Of a stretch of DNA of 64,000 bases, positions 27,139-35,690 are shown piece after piece. Location: the NCBI GenBank assembly GCA_023150555.1, contig JAKLKQ010000009.1, forward strand, positions 78,669 through 142,668, read 5' to 3'. A model generated the notes under the pieces. The model was not told the DNA's origin. It did not search any database and saw only the letters and a list, made by a program, of their open reading frames with translations. A program made the translations under genes and the position numbers. This stretch comes from Planctomycetota bacterium (GTDB lineage Bacteria > Planctomycetota > SZUA-567 > H5-PLA8). Each line of letters begins with the position of its first letter. Positions within the stretch are counted from its first letter, which is position 1.

Positions 27139-28701
27139 ATGGCGGAGCACGCGATGGCGCAGGCCCCGGAGACCGAACGCGCCGGCGCAAGCAACGGCGA
27201 CGACGCACTGATGGCGCGCATCGCCGGCGACCGCGACCGCGAGGCCTTCGCGGAACTCTTTGCGCGCCACGAACGCGCCGCCTTCAATCTCGCCCTGCAC
27301 CTGACCGGACGCCACGCCCTTGCCGAGGAGGCCGTGCAGGACGCCTTCCTGCGCGTGTGGACCTCGGCCTCGGCCTTCCAGCCCGGCAACGCGCGCGCGT
27401 GGCTGCTGCGCATCGTCGCCAACCAGAGCCTGAAAAAAGTCCGATCGAAGGGGAGGCGCGTAGCGGTGATCACCGCCCAATCCGAGGCCGCGCTGGAACG
27501 CGCCGGCGCGAGGGATCCCGCGCCCGACGAAAACCTCGAGCGCGTAGAGACCCTGGCCGCCCTGCGCGAGAGTCTCTCCGCGCTGCCCGAACGCAGCCGC
27601 CAGCTCGTGGCGCTTTACTACGTCGCCGGTTACACGCAGAACGAGATCGCCGAAGCGCTCGCCATGCCGGCGCGCACGGTCTCGTTCAAGCTCGACGAGG
27701 CGCGCAAGCGCCTGCGCGCGTCGCTTGCGCAGGCCGGCGTCGCTGCCGCGATGCCGGTGCTCGCCGCCGAACGCCTGGGCGAGGCCCTCGGGGCGCTGAA
27801 TCCGCCGCCCGCGGGCCTCTTCGAGCAGTTTTCCGCGCGCCTGGCCGATCCCGCGCACCTCGCCGCCGCCCAAACCACCGAAGCCGCCAGCCGCGCGACC
27901 CGCCGGGGCGCCGCCGCCACCGCCGGCCACACGTCGCTGGTAGCCGCTCTCCTCGCCGCCGCCGCCACGCTGGGCGCAGGGCTCTGGTACGTGAATGCCT
28001 CACACAGTGCGGATGCGCCGCCCCCCGCCTCGCAAGCCAAGACGCCTGAAGCGCCCGCCGCGCCGGTGGTGAAAGCCGAATCGCTGCCGAACGTGAACAA
28101 GACGTGGGACTTCGCGCAGGGCCCGGCGGAGGACATCCAGGTCGTCCACCGAGCCTGGGAATGGAAGCGTTACACGCCGCAGATCGCGGGCATGACCGCG
28201 CCGCTGGACGCGCCGGTGGGCATCCTGCTGCCGCTGCGCTTTCCCAAGCGCCCGCTGCGCGTCGACATCGAGGGCCGATTCCGCGACGTGAAGCGCCACA
28301 GCAACCTGGGCGTGCACTGGGCCACGGAGACCGACATCCCGAACTCCCACAGCTGGTACCGCAACGTCCAATCCACCAAGCTGCCCGTAACGGTCGTGTA
28401 TCTGTACGACCGCTACCTCATCAAGGTCTTCGCCGGCCAGGTGATGTCGATGCGGCGCTACGAAAACCCCTACCCCGCCGGCCGCATCCTGTTGTCCTTC
28501 ACCAACTACATCATCGAACGCATCGCCGTGAAGAACGTCACGATAGACGAGATCCCGAAGGCACTCCGCGATCCGATGGCGCTGATCGAGCAGCACGGCT
28601 TCGCCCAATACGAGGGCGCCTTCCCCGAACCTCAGAAGGTCCCCCAGCCCGCGCCAGGCCCTGACGCGGCATCCGAAGGCAATTCGGAAGACATCCCGTA
28701 A
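27139..28701 (+). CDS. Membrane-anchored ECF sigma factor with extracytoplasmic domain (paralogue 2)
   Basis: 520 residues, same architecture as 25453. Region 2 is at ~23-103 (FAELFARHERAAFNLALHL, VQDAFLRVWTSAS), region 4 at ~140-197 (LVALYYVAGYTQNEIAEAL, ARTVSFKLDEA), then linker QAGVAAAMPVLAAERLGEAL, a transmembrane helix ~265-284 and an external domain starting NKTWDFAQG. The external part contains the family block LYDRYLIKVFAGQV. It is the most diverged of the three in region 2. It lies 171 bases after paralogue 1 and 253 bases before the FeeM-like gene. An internal ATG at 27154 is an alternative start. Confidence 0.85.
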   Translation: MAEHAMAQAPETERAGASNGDDALMARIAGDRDREAFAELFARHERAAFNLALHLTGRHALAEEAVQDAFLRVWTSASAFQPGNARAWLLRIVANQSLKKVRSKGRRVAVITAQSEAALERAGARDPAPDENLERVETLAALRESLSALPERSRQLVALYYVAGYTQNEIAEALAMPARTVSFKLDEARKRLRASLAQAGVAAAMPVLAAERLGEALGALNPPPAGLFEQFSARLADPAHLAAAQTTEAASRATRRGAAATAGHTSLVAALLAAAATLGAGLWYVNASHSADAPPPASQAKTPEAPAAPVVKAESLPNVNKTWDFAQGPAEDIQVVHRAWEWKRYTPQIAGMTAPLDAPVGILLPLRFPKRPLRVDIEGRFRDVKRHSNLGVHWATETDIPNSHSWYRNVQSTKLPVTVVYLYDRYLIKVFAGQVMSMRRYENPYPAGRILLSFTNYIIERIAVKNVTIDEIPKALRDPMALIEQHGFAQYEGAFPEPQKVPQPAPGPDAASEGNSEDIP

Positions 28702-28954
28702 CCCATTTCCTTAAAACAAATTACACGATCCGTGAAGTTCGCGATTTTACTGCCCTTCCGCGCGCCCGCTGGATTGAAAGAAGCGGAAGGCGGCACGATT
28801 GAGGTTGTGCGAGCCGTGAAGCAGAGGTCGGACGAGTGTCGCACGCGCCCCTTAGGGCGCCCAAGAAGCACAGCCAAGAAACCGGCGAAGCCGCCGGCCA
28901 CGCCAGTCCCGGCGGCGCAGAGACGCCTTGTCGTCCCTTTCACGGAGGCACACC

Positions 28955-29779
28955 ATGAACGGACTCGAAGCGATGCCGATCCGCCGCCGCGCCAGCGCAG
29001 TCAGCCAGACGCTCGCCGCGATCCGCGAGGACCTGGAGATGCGCGCCGCGCCGCTGCCCTTCGGCGAAAGCGCCCGCTACCGCATGCGGCTGTGCTTCAA
29101 CGGCCTGCTGCGCCACCGAGCGCTGTCGCTGGCGTACCGCGTCTACAAGGCCTGCGGCTACGCGCAGGACTGCGCCAGCGGCCTGGCCGCCTGCGACTAC
29201 GACGCGCGTCCCGAGACCGCCACGTTCCTGGCCGAGGACGCCGAAGGCCGCGCCATCGCCACCGTGACGCTCGTCTTTGACGAAGCGCAGGGGCTGCCCA
29301 GCGACGAGATCTTCGCCGCCGAACTGGCCGCCCCCCGCGCCGAAGGCCGCCGCCTGGTGGAAGTCACGCGCCTGGCCATGGACCCCGCCCACGCGCACAG
29401 CAAGGAACTGCTCGTGCGCCTCTTCAACGTGATCTACCTCCACGCACGCATGGTGATGGGCCGCGACGGCTTCGTGATCGAGGTCAACCCGCGGCACGTG
29501 AACTACTACCGCCGCCTGCTGGGCTTCGTGCCGCTGGGCGAAGCCCGGCCCTGCCCGCGCGTGCTGGGCGCCCCCGCCGTGCTGCTGGCGCTGGACTTCG
29601 CCTACACCGACGCCGAAGTCGCGCGCCTGGCCGGCCAGCCCGCCACCGGCGTCCGCAGCCTGTATCCCTACTTCCTGCCCGCGGAGCCTGCGGCCCGGGC
29701 CGTGGACTGGCTCAAGGCCGCAAAACCCTCCGCCTCCGGCCGGATTCCGGTTCCGAATCCAGATTGTAACCACCTGTGA
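28955..29779 (+). CDS. N-acyl amino acid synthase, FeeM-like (GNAT/autoinducer-synthase fold)
   Basis: 274 residues. The segment RRLVEVTRLAMDPAH, then LLVRLFNVIYLHARMVMG and FVIEVNPRHVNYYRRLLGF, followed by PCPRVLGAPAVLLALDF, is the signature of the FeeM/long-chain N-acyl amino acid synthase family. These enzymes take a fatty acyl chain from acyl-ACP and join it to an amino acid. The ATG at 28955 follows GGAGG by 7 bases. It is cytoplasmic with no signal peptide. It sits alone between two membrane-anchored ECF sigma genes. Family members make N-acyl amino acids of possible signalling or surfactant use; the acceptor amino acid here is unknown. The 253-base leader contains GC hairpins but no recognised riboswitch. 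Confidence 0.82.
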   Translation: MNGLEAMPIRRRASAVSQTLAAIREDLEMRAAPLPFGESARYRMRLCFNGLLRHRALSLAYRVYKACGYAQDCASGLAACDYDARPETATFLAEDAEGRAIATVTLVFDEAQGLPSDEIFAAELAAPRAEGRRLVEVTRLAMDPAHAHSKELLVRLFNVIYLHARMVMGRDGFVIEVNPRHVNYYRRLLGFVPLGEARPCPRVLGAPAVLLALDFAYTDAEVARLAGQPATGVRSLYPYFLPAEPAARAVDWLKAAKPSASGRIPVPNPDCNHL

Positions 29780-29870
29780 AATAAGAAGTTATGCGCCAAA
29801 CAAGATTCCTCAAGAAAAGCGTGCCGATGCCCCGATTGCTTGGATATGGCATGATGGAAGGGGCAAACAG

Positions 29871-31421
29871 ATGGCCGTGGCCGCCGACATCCATCCTGCA
29901 AAGGACTCTGCCTTGGCGCAGCGGGTTGCTCCTTCCGACCTCGACGACAACGCGCTGCTGGCGGCCGTCGCCACCCAGCGCGACCGCGCCGCGTACCAGG
30001 AACTCTACGCCCGCTACGAGCGCAAGGCCTACAGCCTGGCCCGCTACCTGGCCGGCAGCGACGCGTCCGCCGACGAGGCCTTCCAGGAGGGCATGCTGCG
30101 CGTCTGGATCTACGCCAAGTCCTTCAAGCCCGACGGCAACGCCCGCGCCTGGATCCTGCGCACCGTGGCCCGCGAGGCCCTCAAGAAGGAAAAGGCCGCC
30201 CGAAAGGACAATCGCGCCATGAGCTTGGACGAATCCTTACAGGTCCCGGTGCTGGACGCGCCGGAACGCGGCAACCCCGAACGCGAGGAACTCCTCGCCG
30301 GCCTGCGCGAAAGTCTGGAACGCCTCGCCCCCGGTCCCCGCCGCCTGGTGCTGCTGTACTACGTCGCGGGCCTGACGCAGCAGGAGATCGGCCAGGAACT
30401 GTCCATGCCCGCGCGCACCGTCTCGGAGCGCCTGGAGCAGGCCCTCAAGAGTTTGCGCAGCAGCCTCAAGCAAGCCGGCTTCGCCGCCGCCGTGCCACTG
30501 CTGACCGCCGAAGGCCTGGAAGCCAGCCTGGCCGGCGGCCCGCCGCCGCCGCCAAGCTTGGCACAGACGATCACTGCGCGGCTGGGCGAACGCCTGGCCG
30601 ACTCGATGCGCGCCGGCCCCGTAACCTTCGGCGCGGGCAAACTGGCGCTCGCCGCCGCGGCCATGCTCGCCGTCGCCGGCGCCGGGCTGTGGTGGAACGC
30701 GCAGCAGCAGGCTTCGCAGAACACGCCCGCCGCCGCGCCGGCCGAAAAGACGGAGCAGGCCGCGTCCACACCGAAGGAAACGCCGTACGCCATCGAGTGG
30801 GACTTCCGCAAGGAAAGCGGCCCGGCGCTGGAGGTCCTGCAGGGCGGCTGGCGCTGGACTCCGGTGCCCAACACCGACTACGGCGCGATGCTGAGCGACC
30901 TCGAAAACCCCAGCGCGGTGCAACTGCCCGGCGAGGTGCCCGCGCGCCCGCTGCACGTCACCGGCCACATCATGATGGAGAACGAGGGCCAGTGGTCCCT
31001 CGACGCGCTGTGGACCAAGGACCGGAACTTCCTGCCCGTCCGCGTCTGGTCGCGCTACCTGAGCATGACCTTCAAGACGATGGCCGAGATCCGCAGCGTG
31101 CGGTCCTTCGACATGTACCTCTTCGACCAGTACGTCGTCGCCGCTTACCAGGGCCAGGTGTACAAGGTGACCGAGTACATGAAGCCCTTCCCGACCAAGC
31201 ACCTGGCGCTGGCCTTCAAGAACTGGGCCGTGCTGGACCTGACGATCAGGGAAGTGAAGCGGGAGGAGATCCCCGCCGAACTGCGCGAAATCGCCAAGCT
31301 GATCGAATCGAACAAGATGACAGCCGAACCGCAGGCCAAGTGGATGGAAGAGGCCTGGAAGAATTTCCTGGGCAAAGCGGAGGCAAAATCCGAAGGGACC
31401 GCAGCGAAGGAGAAGCCCTGA
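29871..31421 (+). CDS. Membrane-anchored ECF sigma factor with extracytoplasmic domain (paralogue 3)
   Basis: 516 residues. Sigma region 2 is at ~33-108 (YQELYARYERKAYSLARYL, FQEGMLRVWIYAKS), nearly the same as paralogue 1. Region 4 is at ~140-200 (LVLLYYVAGLTQQEIGQEL, ARTVSERLEQA), the linker QAGFAAAVPLLTAEGLEASL, the transmembrane helix ~256-274, and the external domain opens with IEWDFRKESGPALEVLQGGWRW and includes MYLFDQYVVAAYQGQV. The last ~30 residues are charged (Lys/Glu). It is translationally close to the small membrane protein at 31423. Regulation and regulon are unknown. Confidence 0.85.
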   Translation: MAVAADIHPAKDSALAQRVAPSDLDDNALLAAVATQRDRAAYQELYARYERKAYSLARYLAGSDASADEAFQEGMLRVWIYAKSFKPDGNARAWILRTVAREALKKEKAARKDNRAMSLDESLQVPVLDAPERGNPEREELLAGLRESLERLAPGPRRLVLLYYVAGLTQQEIGQELSMPARTVSERLEQALKSLRSSLKQAGFAAAVPLLTAEGLEASLAGGPPPPPSLAQTITARLGERLADSMRAGPVTFGAGKLALAAAAMLAVAGAGLWWNAQQQASQNTPAAAPAEKTEQAASTPKETPYAIEWDFRKESGPALEVLQGGWRWTPVPNTDYGAMLSDLENPSAVQLPGEVPARPLHVTGHIMMENEGQWSLDALWTKDRNFLPVRVWSRYLSMTFKTMAEIRSVRSFDMYLFDQYVVAAYQGQVYKVTEYMKPFPTKHLALAFKNWAVLDLTIREVKREEIPAELREIAKLIESNKMTAEPQAKWMEEAWKNFLGKAEAKSEGTAAKEKP

Positions 31422-31422
31422 G

Positions 31423-31617
31423 ATGAAACGCCCGACCGTCCGCACCGCCGCCCTGCCCGAAGCCGCTCCGCTTTCCGCGCGCCGCCGCGCCGAGCTGCTG
31501 GCCGGATGCGCGATTTTCGCAGGGACGATCCTGGGCGTCTGCGCGCACCCGCTGTGGCTGGCCCTGCCGCTGACCGCCGGAGCGTGGCTGACCGTCAGCG
31601 CCTTCTTCGTGGACTAG
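31423..31617 (+). CDS. Small two-helix membrane protein
   Basis: 64 residues. The ATG lies one base after the TGA of the ECF sigma gene, with GGAG inside that gene's end, so translation is probably coupled. Residues ~25-42 (LLAGCAIFAGTILGVCA) and ~44-63 (PLWLALPLTAGAWLTVSAFFVD) make two membrane segments with a tight His-Pro turn. The pattern resembles DUF2892/YgaP-type small inner-membrane proteins but lacks their C-terminal GFC ending. Its job may be tied to the neighbouring membrane sigma factor; that is inference from position. Confidence 0.6.
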   Translation: MKRPTVRTAALPEAAPLSARRRAELLAGCAIFAGTILGVCAHPLWLALPLTAGAWLTVSAFFVD

Positions 31618-31679
31618 CAGGACCAGACGGAACGACCCGCCACGTTTTTAATTCAGGAAACCGGCGAACAATTCGACAT

Positions 31680-32108
31680 TTACCCGTTGTGCCGACGGTG
31701 CTCGCGGTACAGGCACTTGCTCATCACGACCTTCAGGCCGGCGGCGCGGGCCTTGTCGGCGGCCGCGTTGTGCACGATGCCGTCCTGCATCCAGACCACC
31801 TTGGCGCCCTTGGCGATGGCCTCGTCGACGATCGCCGGCACGGCGTCGGGCTTGCGGAAGATATTCACGATCTCCACGGCTTCGGGGATCGCCGCCACCG
31901 ACGGATAGGACTTCTCGCCCAGGATCGTTTCCGCGGCCGGGTTCACCGGGATAATGCGGTAGCCCTGCGCCTTCATGTACTCGCTGACGCCGTAGCTGGG
32001 CCGGTCGGGCTTGTCGCTCAGGCCCACCACCGCGATCGTCTTGTAGGTGTCCAGGATCGCATCGATCTCGGGGTTGCTCGCGTTCTCCTTCGGGAACTCG
32101 CACTCCAT
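31680..32108 (-). CDS. CoA-binding domain protein (YccU/COG1832 family)
   Basis: 142 residues forming a single Rossmann-like CoA-binding domain: TIAVVGLSDKPDRPSYGVSEYMKAQGYRIIPVNP (~24-57), then GEKSYPSVAAIPE, VNIFRKPDAV and VWMQDGIVHNAAADKARAAG. This matches the widespread YccU-like family at its usual length. The physiological role is not established in the family; members bind CoA or related nucleotides. It is convergent with the sigma cluster and lies just downstream of hemC on the same strand (21-base gap), so it may be the last gene of the miaA-hemC unit. Confidence 0.88.
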   Translation of the reverse strand: MECEFPKENASNPEIDAILDTYKTIAVVGLSDKPDRPSYGVSEYMKAQGYRIIPVNPAAETILGEKSYPSVAAIPEAVEIVNIFRKPDAVPAIVDEAIAKGAKVVWMQDGIVHNAAADKARAAGLKVVMSKCLYREHRRHNG

Positions 32109-32129
32109 GGCGATGGCTCCTTTATCCGT

Positions 32130-33077
32130 TTATGCCAGCATCAATGCCTTCAGGGCCTTGAGCACCGCGCGCCCTTCGGGGCACGCCTTGATCGTCCGCG
32201 CCGCGCTCTGGCCCAGTGCTTCCGCGCGCGACGGCGCGGCGTGGACGTCCACGCGAACCGCGAGCGAGCCGTCGGGTAGGCCCAGCACCGCGCGCAAACG
32301 CAGATTGCCCTTCGAGACCGTGCCCAGCGCGCCCAGCGGCAGATGGCAGCCGCCGCCCAGGGCCGCCAGGCAGGCGCGCTCGGCCACGACGCACGCCGCC
32401 GTGGCACGGTCGTGCAAGACCTCCAGGAAGCGCATCGTCCGCAGGTCGTCCGCGCGGCATTCGATGCCCAGCGCCCCCTGCCCCGGCGCCGGCAGCATCT
32501 CCGCGTAGGAAAGCACCTCCGCATCCTTCGCGGCGTTCTTCAAGCGCTTCAGCCCCGCGCGTGCGAGGATCGTCGCCGCGTACGCGCCATCCTTCACCTT
32601 GCGCAGGCGCGTATCGACGTTGCCGCGGATCTCGTCGAAGCGCAGGTGCGGATACATCAGCGCCAGCTGCGCGCGGCGGCGCGGGGAACCCGTGCCGACC
32701 ACCGAGCCCGGCTTGAGTGCTTTCAACGGGCGGCCGCTGCGCGTGACCGCCACGTCGCGCGCGTCCTCGCGCTTGCCCACCGCCGCCAGCGCCAAGCCAC
32801 GCGGCAGCTTCACCGGCAGGTCCTTCAGACTGTGCACGGCGAAATCCACGCGGCGCTGCCGCAGCGCGCGTTCGAGTTCCTTCACGAAGACGCCGGTTCC
32901 GCCGAAGGTCTTCAGCGCCGTTGCGCGGTCGCGGTCGCCGATCGTGGAGATCTCCACCAGTTCGACGCGCAGGCCCGCCTTGCGGTGCGCGCGTTCCAGC
33001 GCCCGCGCCGTGGCGCTCGATTGTGCCAGCGCCAGCGGGCTGCCGCGGGTGCCCAGACGCAGGACGGGACGGGCCAT
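32130..33077 (-). CDS. hemC: Hydroxymethylbilane synthase (porphobilinogen deaminase)
   Basis: Polymerises four porphobilinogen units to hydroxymethylbilane in haem and corrin synthesis. The 315-residue protein opens LRLGTRGSPLALAQS, has FVKELERAL and HSLKDLPVKLP, the RRRAQL segment, and LGGGCHLPLGA with C244, the cysteine that carries the dipyrromethane cofactor. The ATG at 33077 is preferred because it gives the family N-terminus directly; an upstream in-frame start would overlap miaA. The ribosome site is weak (ACAAGAAG). It lies 20 bases after miaA. Confidence 0.95.
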   Translation of the reverse strand: MARPVLRLGTRGSPLALAQSSATARALERAHRKAGLRVELVEISTIGDRDRATALKTFGGTGVFVKELERALRQRRVDFAVHSLKDLPVKLPRGLALAAVGKREDARDVAVTRSGRPLKALKPGSVVGTGSPRRRAQLALMYPHLRFDEIRGNVDTRLRKVKDGAYAATILARAGLKRLKNAAKDAEVLSYAEMLPAPGQGALGIECRADDLRTMRFLEVLHDRATAACVVAERACLAALGGGCHLPLGALGTVSKGNLRLRAVLGLPDGSLAVRVDVHAAPSRAEALGQSAARTIKACPEGRAVLKALKALMLA

Positions 33078-33097
33078 CTTCTTGTTCGCTTTGCGTT

Positions 33098-34048
33098 TCA
33101 CGTGCTCGTATGCTCTTTCTCGAAGGCGGCCTCGACGCGTTCGGCCACGGCCGCCGGATCCTCCCCCGGTTGAACCTCCACCCACGATACCGCCGGAAAG
33201 CGCCGGTACCAGCTAAGCTGCCGCCGCGCAAAGTGGTGCGTGTCGAACTGGATGCGTTCGCGCGCGTCTTCGAGCGTACACTCGCCGCGCAGGTGCGCGA
33301 AGAGCGTTCGGTAGCCGATCGCCTGCCGCGCCTCCTTGCTGAGCGGCCGCTTTTCGTCGAGCGCCAGCAGCGCACGGCATTCGTCGAGCCAACCGGCATC
33401 GAGCATCGCGCCGGCTCTCTTATCGATGCGTTCGTACAACTTCGCGCGGTCCATCGCCAGGCCCACGACGCGGATGCGCAGGTCCGTGCGCAGCGTGCCC
33501 CACTGCGCCTGCTGTTCGCTGATCGGCATGCCGGTCAGCTCGTGGACTTCCAGCGCGCGCACGATGCGCCGGCGGTCGCCGGGCAGGATCTTCGCCGCGG
33601 CCGCCGGGTCGATCTTCTGCAGGCGCGCATAGAGCGCCGGCAGGCCGCTCGCGTCCGCCTCGGCTTCCAGCCGCGCGCGCAGCGCGTCGTCGCGGCCGGG
33701 ACCCTCGAAGAGGCCCTCGCGCAGGGCCTTAATGTACAGCGCCGTGCCGCCTTCGCCGATCAGGCGCACGCCGCGCTTTTTCGCGTCCGCGATGACGCCC
33801 TCGGCCGCCTCGAGCCATTCCGCCACCGAGCAGCTCTCGTGCGGTTGCTTCCAGTCGATCAGGTGGTGCGGCACCGCGGCGCGCTCTTGGGGCGACGGCT
33901 TCGCTACGCCGATGCTCAGGCCCTGGTAAAGCTTCATCGAGTCGACGGAGAGGATCTCGCCGCCGGATTTCTCCGCGAACGCCAGCGCGACGGCACTCTT
34001 GCCGCAGGCGGTGGGTCCGATCAGCAGGTCCAGGTCGGCGCGGGGCAT
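33098..34048 (-). CDS. miaA: tRNA dimethylallyltransferase
   Basis: Adds a dimethylallyl group to A37 of tRNAs that read UNN codons. 316 residues: P-loop GPTACGKS (11-18), the tRNA-binding SVDSMKLYQGLSIGVAKP in which MKLYQG replaces the more usual MQVYRG, the GGTALYIKALREGLF helix, PGDRRRIVRALEV, and QFDTHHFARRQLSWYRRF at the C-terminus. All the core motifs are present, so the enzyme should be active. It is followed directly by hemC. No hfq or mutL neighbour is seen. Confidence 0.95.
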   Translation of the reverse strand: MPRADLDLLIGPTACGKSAVALAFAEKSGGEILSVDSMKLYQGLSIGVAKPSPQERAAVPHHLIDWKQPHESCSVAEWLEAAEGVIADAKKRGVRLIGEGGTALYIKALREGLFEGPGRDDALRARLEAEADASGLPALYARLQKIDPAAAAKILPGDRRRIVRALEVHELTGMPISEQQAQWGTLRTDLRIRVVGLAMDRAKLYERIDKRAGAMLDAGWLDECRALLALDEKRPLSKEARQAIGYRTLFAHLRGECTLEDARERIQFDTHHFARRQLSWYRRFPAVSWVEVQPGEDPAAVAERVEAAFEKEHTST

Positions 34049-34088
34049 GTGGCGGATCGTAACAGGCGCGCGCGCGTGGCGCGACGGC

Positions 34089-35681
34089 TCAGTTCACCTT
34101 CCACATGCTGATCGGCGGCGTGTGGAGCACGGTGACGCTGGCGTTCGCGCCCTGCTTCGTCTTGGCCATCTCGACGGCGCGCTCGACGCTGGGCGCGATC
34201 CCCCAGCCCAGGCGCTGCGGAACTTCCTGCGCGGCGGGGTTGACGGCGATCACCTGCCCGCAGTGGTCGTAGCCGTGGCAGCCCCAGTTCCACATGCTGA
34301 CGGCGTGGAAGCCGTGGTACGCGTTCTCGTAGCGGTACTTGTGGATGTACTCGGGCTTGGCGGCCAGCTCGTCGGCCCATGTATCGACCACGCGCGGGTC
34401 GCGCGTCTCCTTCAAGCGGTCCCAGAGTTCGATGTAACTGGGATGGAAGCGTGCGTCGAATTTGTGCTCCATCTGGTGGAGGAAGATGATGCTGCCGCCC
34501 TTCTTGAGCACCGGCTGTCCCATGTAGAAGTTGAACATGTAGCCCAGGCCCATCGCGTAGACCAGGATCGGGTTCATCACCGAGTGCACGCTGTACGGCA
34601 TCACGTACGGAATCGGCACGACCAGGATGTCGCACTGGCCCTGGATGTCGATGAGCTGCTGCTTGTAGAGGTTCTTCAGCGTCACGGCGTGCACGGCTTC
34701 GGCCTCTCCCGCGGTCACGCCCGTCGCGGCGTAGGGCGCCTTGTTCGCGAAGAAGATCTTGCGGTTCAGCGCCAGCGGCGTGCAGTCGAGGAAGTGCTTG
34801 TTGACGCGCGCGGCGACCTTGTCGAAGGCCGACCAGGTGGATTCGCTGCGCATCATGTAGTTCAAGTAGCCGGGGTACATGTCGTTGTTGACGGTCATCT
34901 CGAGATGGAAGACCTTCACTTCCTTCTCAACGAAGCGCCCGATGCGGTCGATCAGCTTGTGCATCTTGCTGCGCGGCGGATCGTTGAAGCTGCGGCTGTT
35001 GAACTGCGCGTCGTGGCAGTGGTTGGGCCGGATGCATTTGTACGTCGCCAGGCCCACGCCGACGGACTTGTGCCCGCCGTTGAGCGCCACCAGGTTCAGG
35101 TTCACGTAGATCAGCAGGTCGCTGGTGGCCGAGCGCTTGTGGATCTCGACGACTTCCTTGTGGTCGGTGTGACCCAGGACGACGTTGTCGGCCTTGTCTT
35201 CGGCGTCGTAGTTGTACAGCGTCTTCTTGTGCCAGTGCGCGTCGAAGATCTTTGCGCCCAGCATCTGCTTCACTTCCCAGTCGAGCATGTGGCGGTGCAG
35301 GCAGACGGCGATGACGATGTGGATGTCGTCGATGCCGGCCTCGGCGAGGCGCTCGAGGATCACTTCCGTCGCGATCTGCCGCACGTCGGGCGCGACCTGG
35401 ATCGGCAGGGACAGCGAGATGTCGTCGACGGCGATGGTCACCTTCATGCCGGGCTTCAGGAGCGCCTTCAGCGGCTCCATGCCCAGCGGGTGGTCGATCG
35501 CCTTCTTCACTTCCTCGCGCAGCTGCGCCTTGCTCCAGCCGGGAAACGCCGGGCGCGGGTACAACACGCGCGCGCCTTCGGGCGGGCGCGCGTACACAAA
35601 GCGTTCGCCGCTGGGCATGAAAAGAGGCCCGTCGCTCTTCTCGTATATGCCGACGAGTTTCTCATCATCCAGGAATTGCAT
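34089..35681 (-). CDS. LarA-like (DUF2088) lactate racemase-domain protein, long form
   Basis: 530 residues. The LarA_N/DUF2088 region includes KVTIAVDDISLSLPIQ, IHIVIAVCLHRHM, GHTDHKEVVEI and LVALNGGHKSVGVGLATYK, then a long C-terminal half with YVMPYSVHSVMNPILVYAMGLGY. The His-rich motifs resemble those that bind the nickel-pincer cofactor in LarA, but I cannot assign the cofactor lysine with confidence. It is longer than LarA (~420-430). The stop lies 41 bases before miaA, and a zinc alcohol dehydrogenase gene is 9 bases upstream. A racemase/isomerase acting with a dehydrogenase on a hydroxyacid or polyol is a reasonable inference. Confidence 0.8.
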   Translation of the reverse strand: MQFLDDEKLVGIYEKSDGPLFMPSGERFVYARPPEGARVLYPRPAFPGWSKAQLREEVKKAIDHPLGMEPLKALLKPGMKVTIAVDDISLSLPIQVAPDVRQIATEVILERLAEAGIDDIHIVIAVCLHRHMLDWEVKQMLGAKIFDAHWHKKTLYNYDAEDKADNVVLGHTDHKEVVEIHKRSATSDLLIYVNLNLVALNGGHKSVGVGLATYKCIRPNHCHDAQFNSRSFNDPPRSKMHKLIDRIGRFVEKEVKVFHLEMTVNNDMYPGYLNYMMRSESTWSAFDKVAARVNKHFLDCTPLALNRKIFFANKAPYAATGVTAGEAEAVHAVTLKNLYKQQLIDIQGQCDILVVPIPYVMPYSVHSVMNPILVYAMGLGYMFNFYMGQPVLKKGGSIIFLHQMEHKFDARFHPSYIELWDRLKETRDPRVVDTWADELAAKPEYIHKYRYENAYHGFHAVSMWNWGCHGYDHCGQVIAVNPAAQEVPQRLGWGIAPSVERAVEMAKTKQGANASVTVLHTPPISMWKVN

Positions 35682-35690
35682 CGTCTATCC

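Noticed and set aside
28702-28954. Possible riboswitch (c-di-GMP-I-like) in the FeeM leader
   Set aside because: GCACAGCCAAGAAACC recalls part of the GEMM core, but the downstream conserved elements and pairing are missing.
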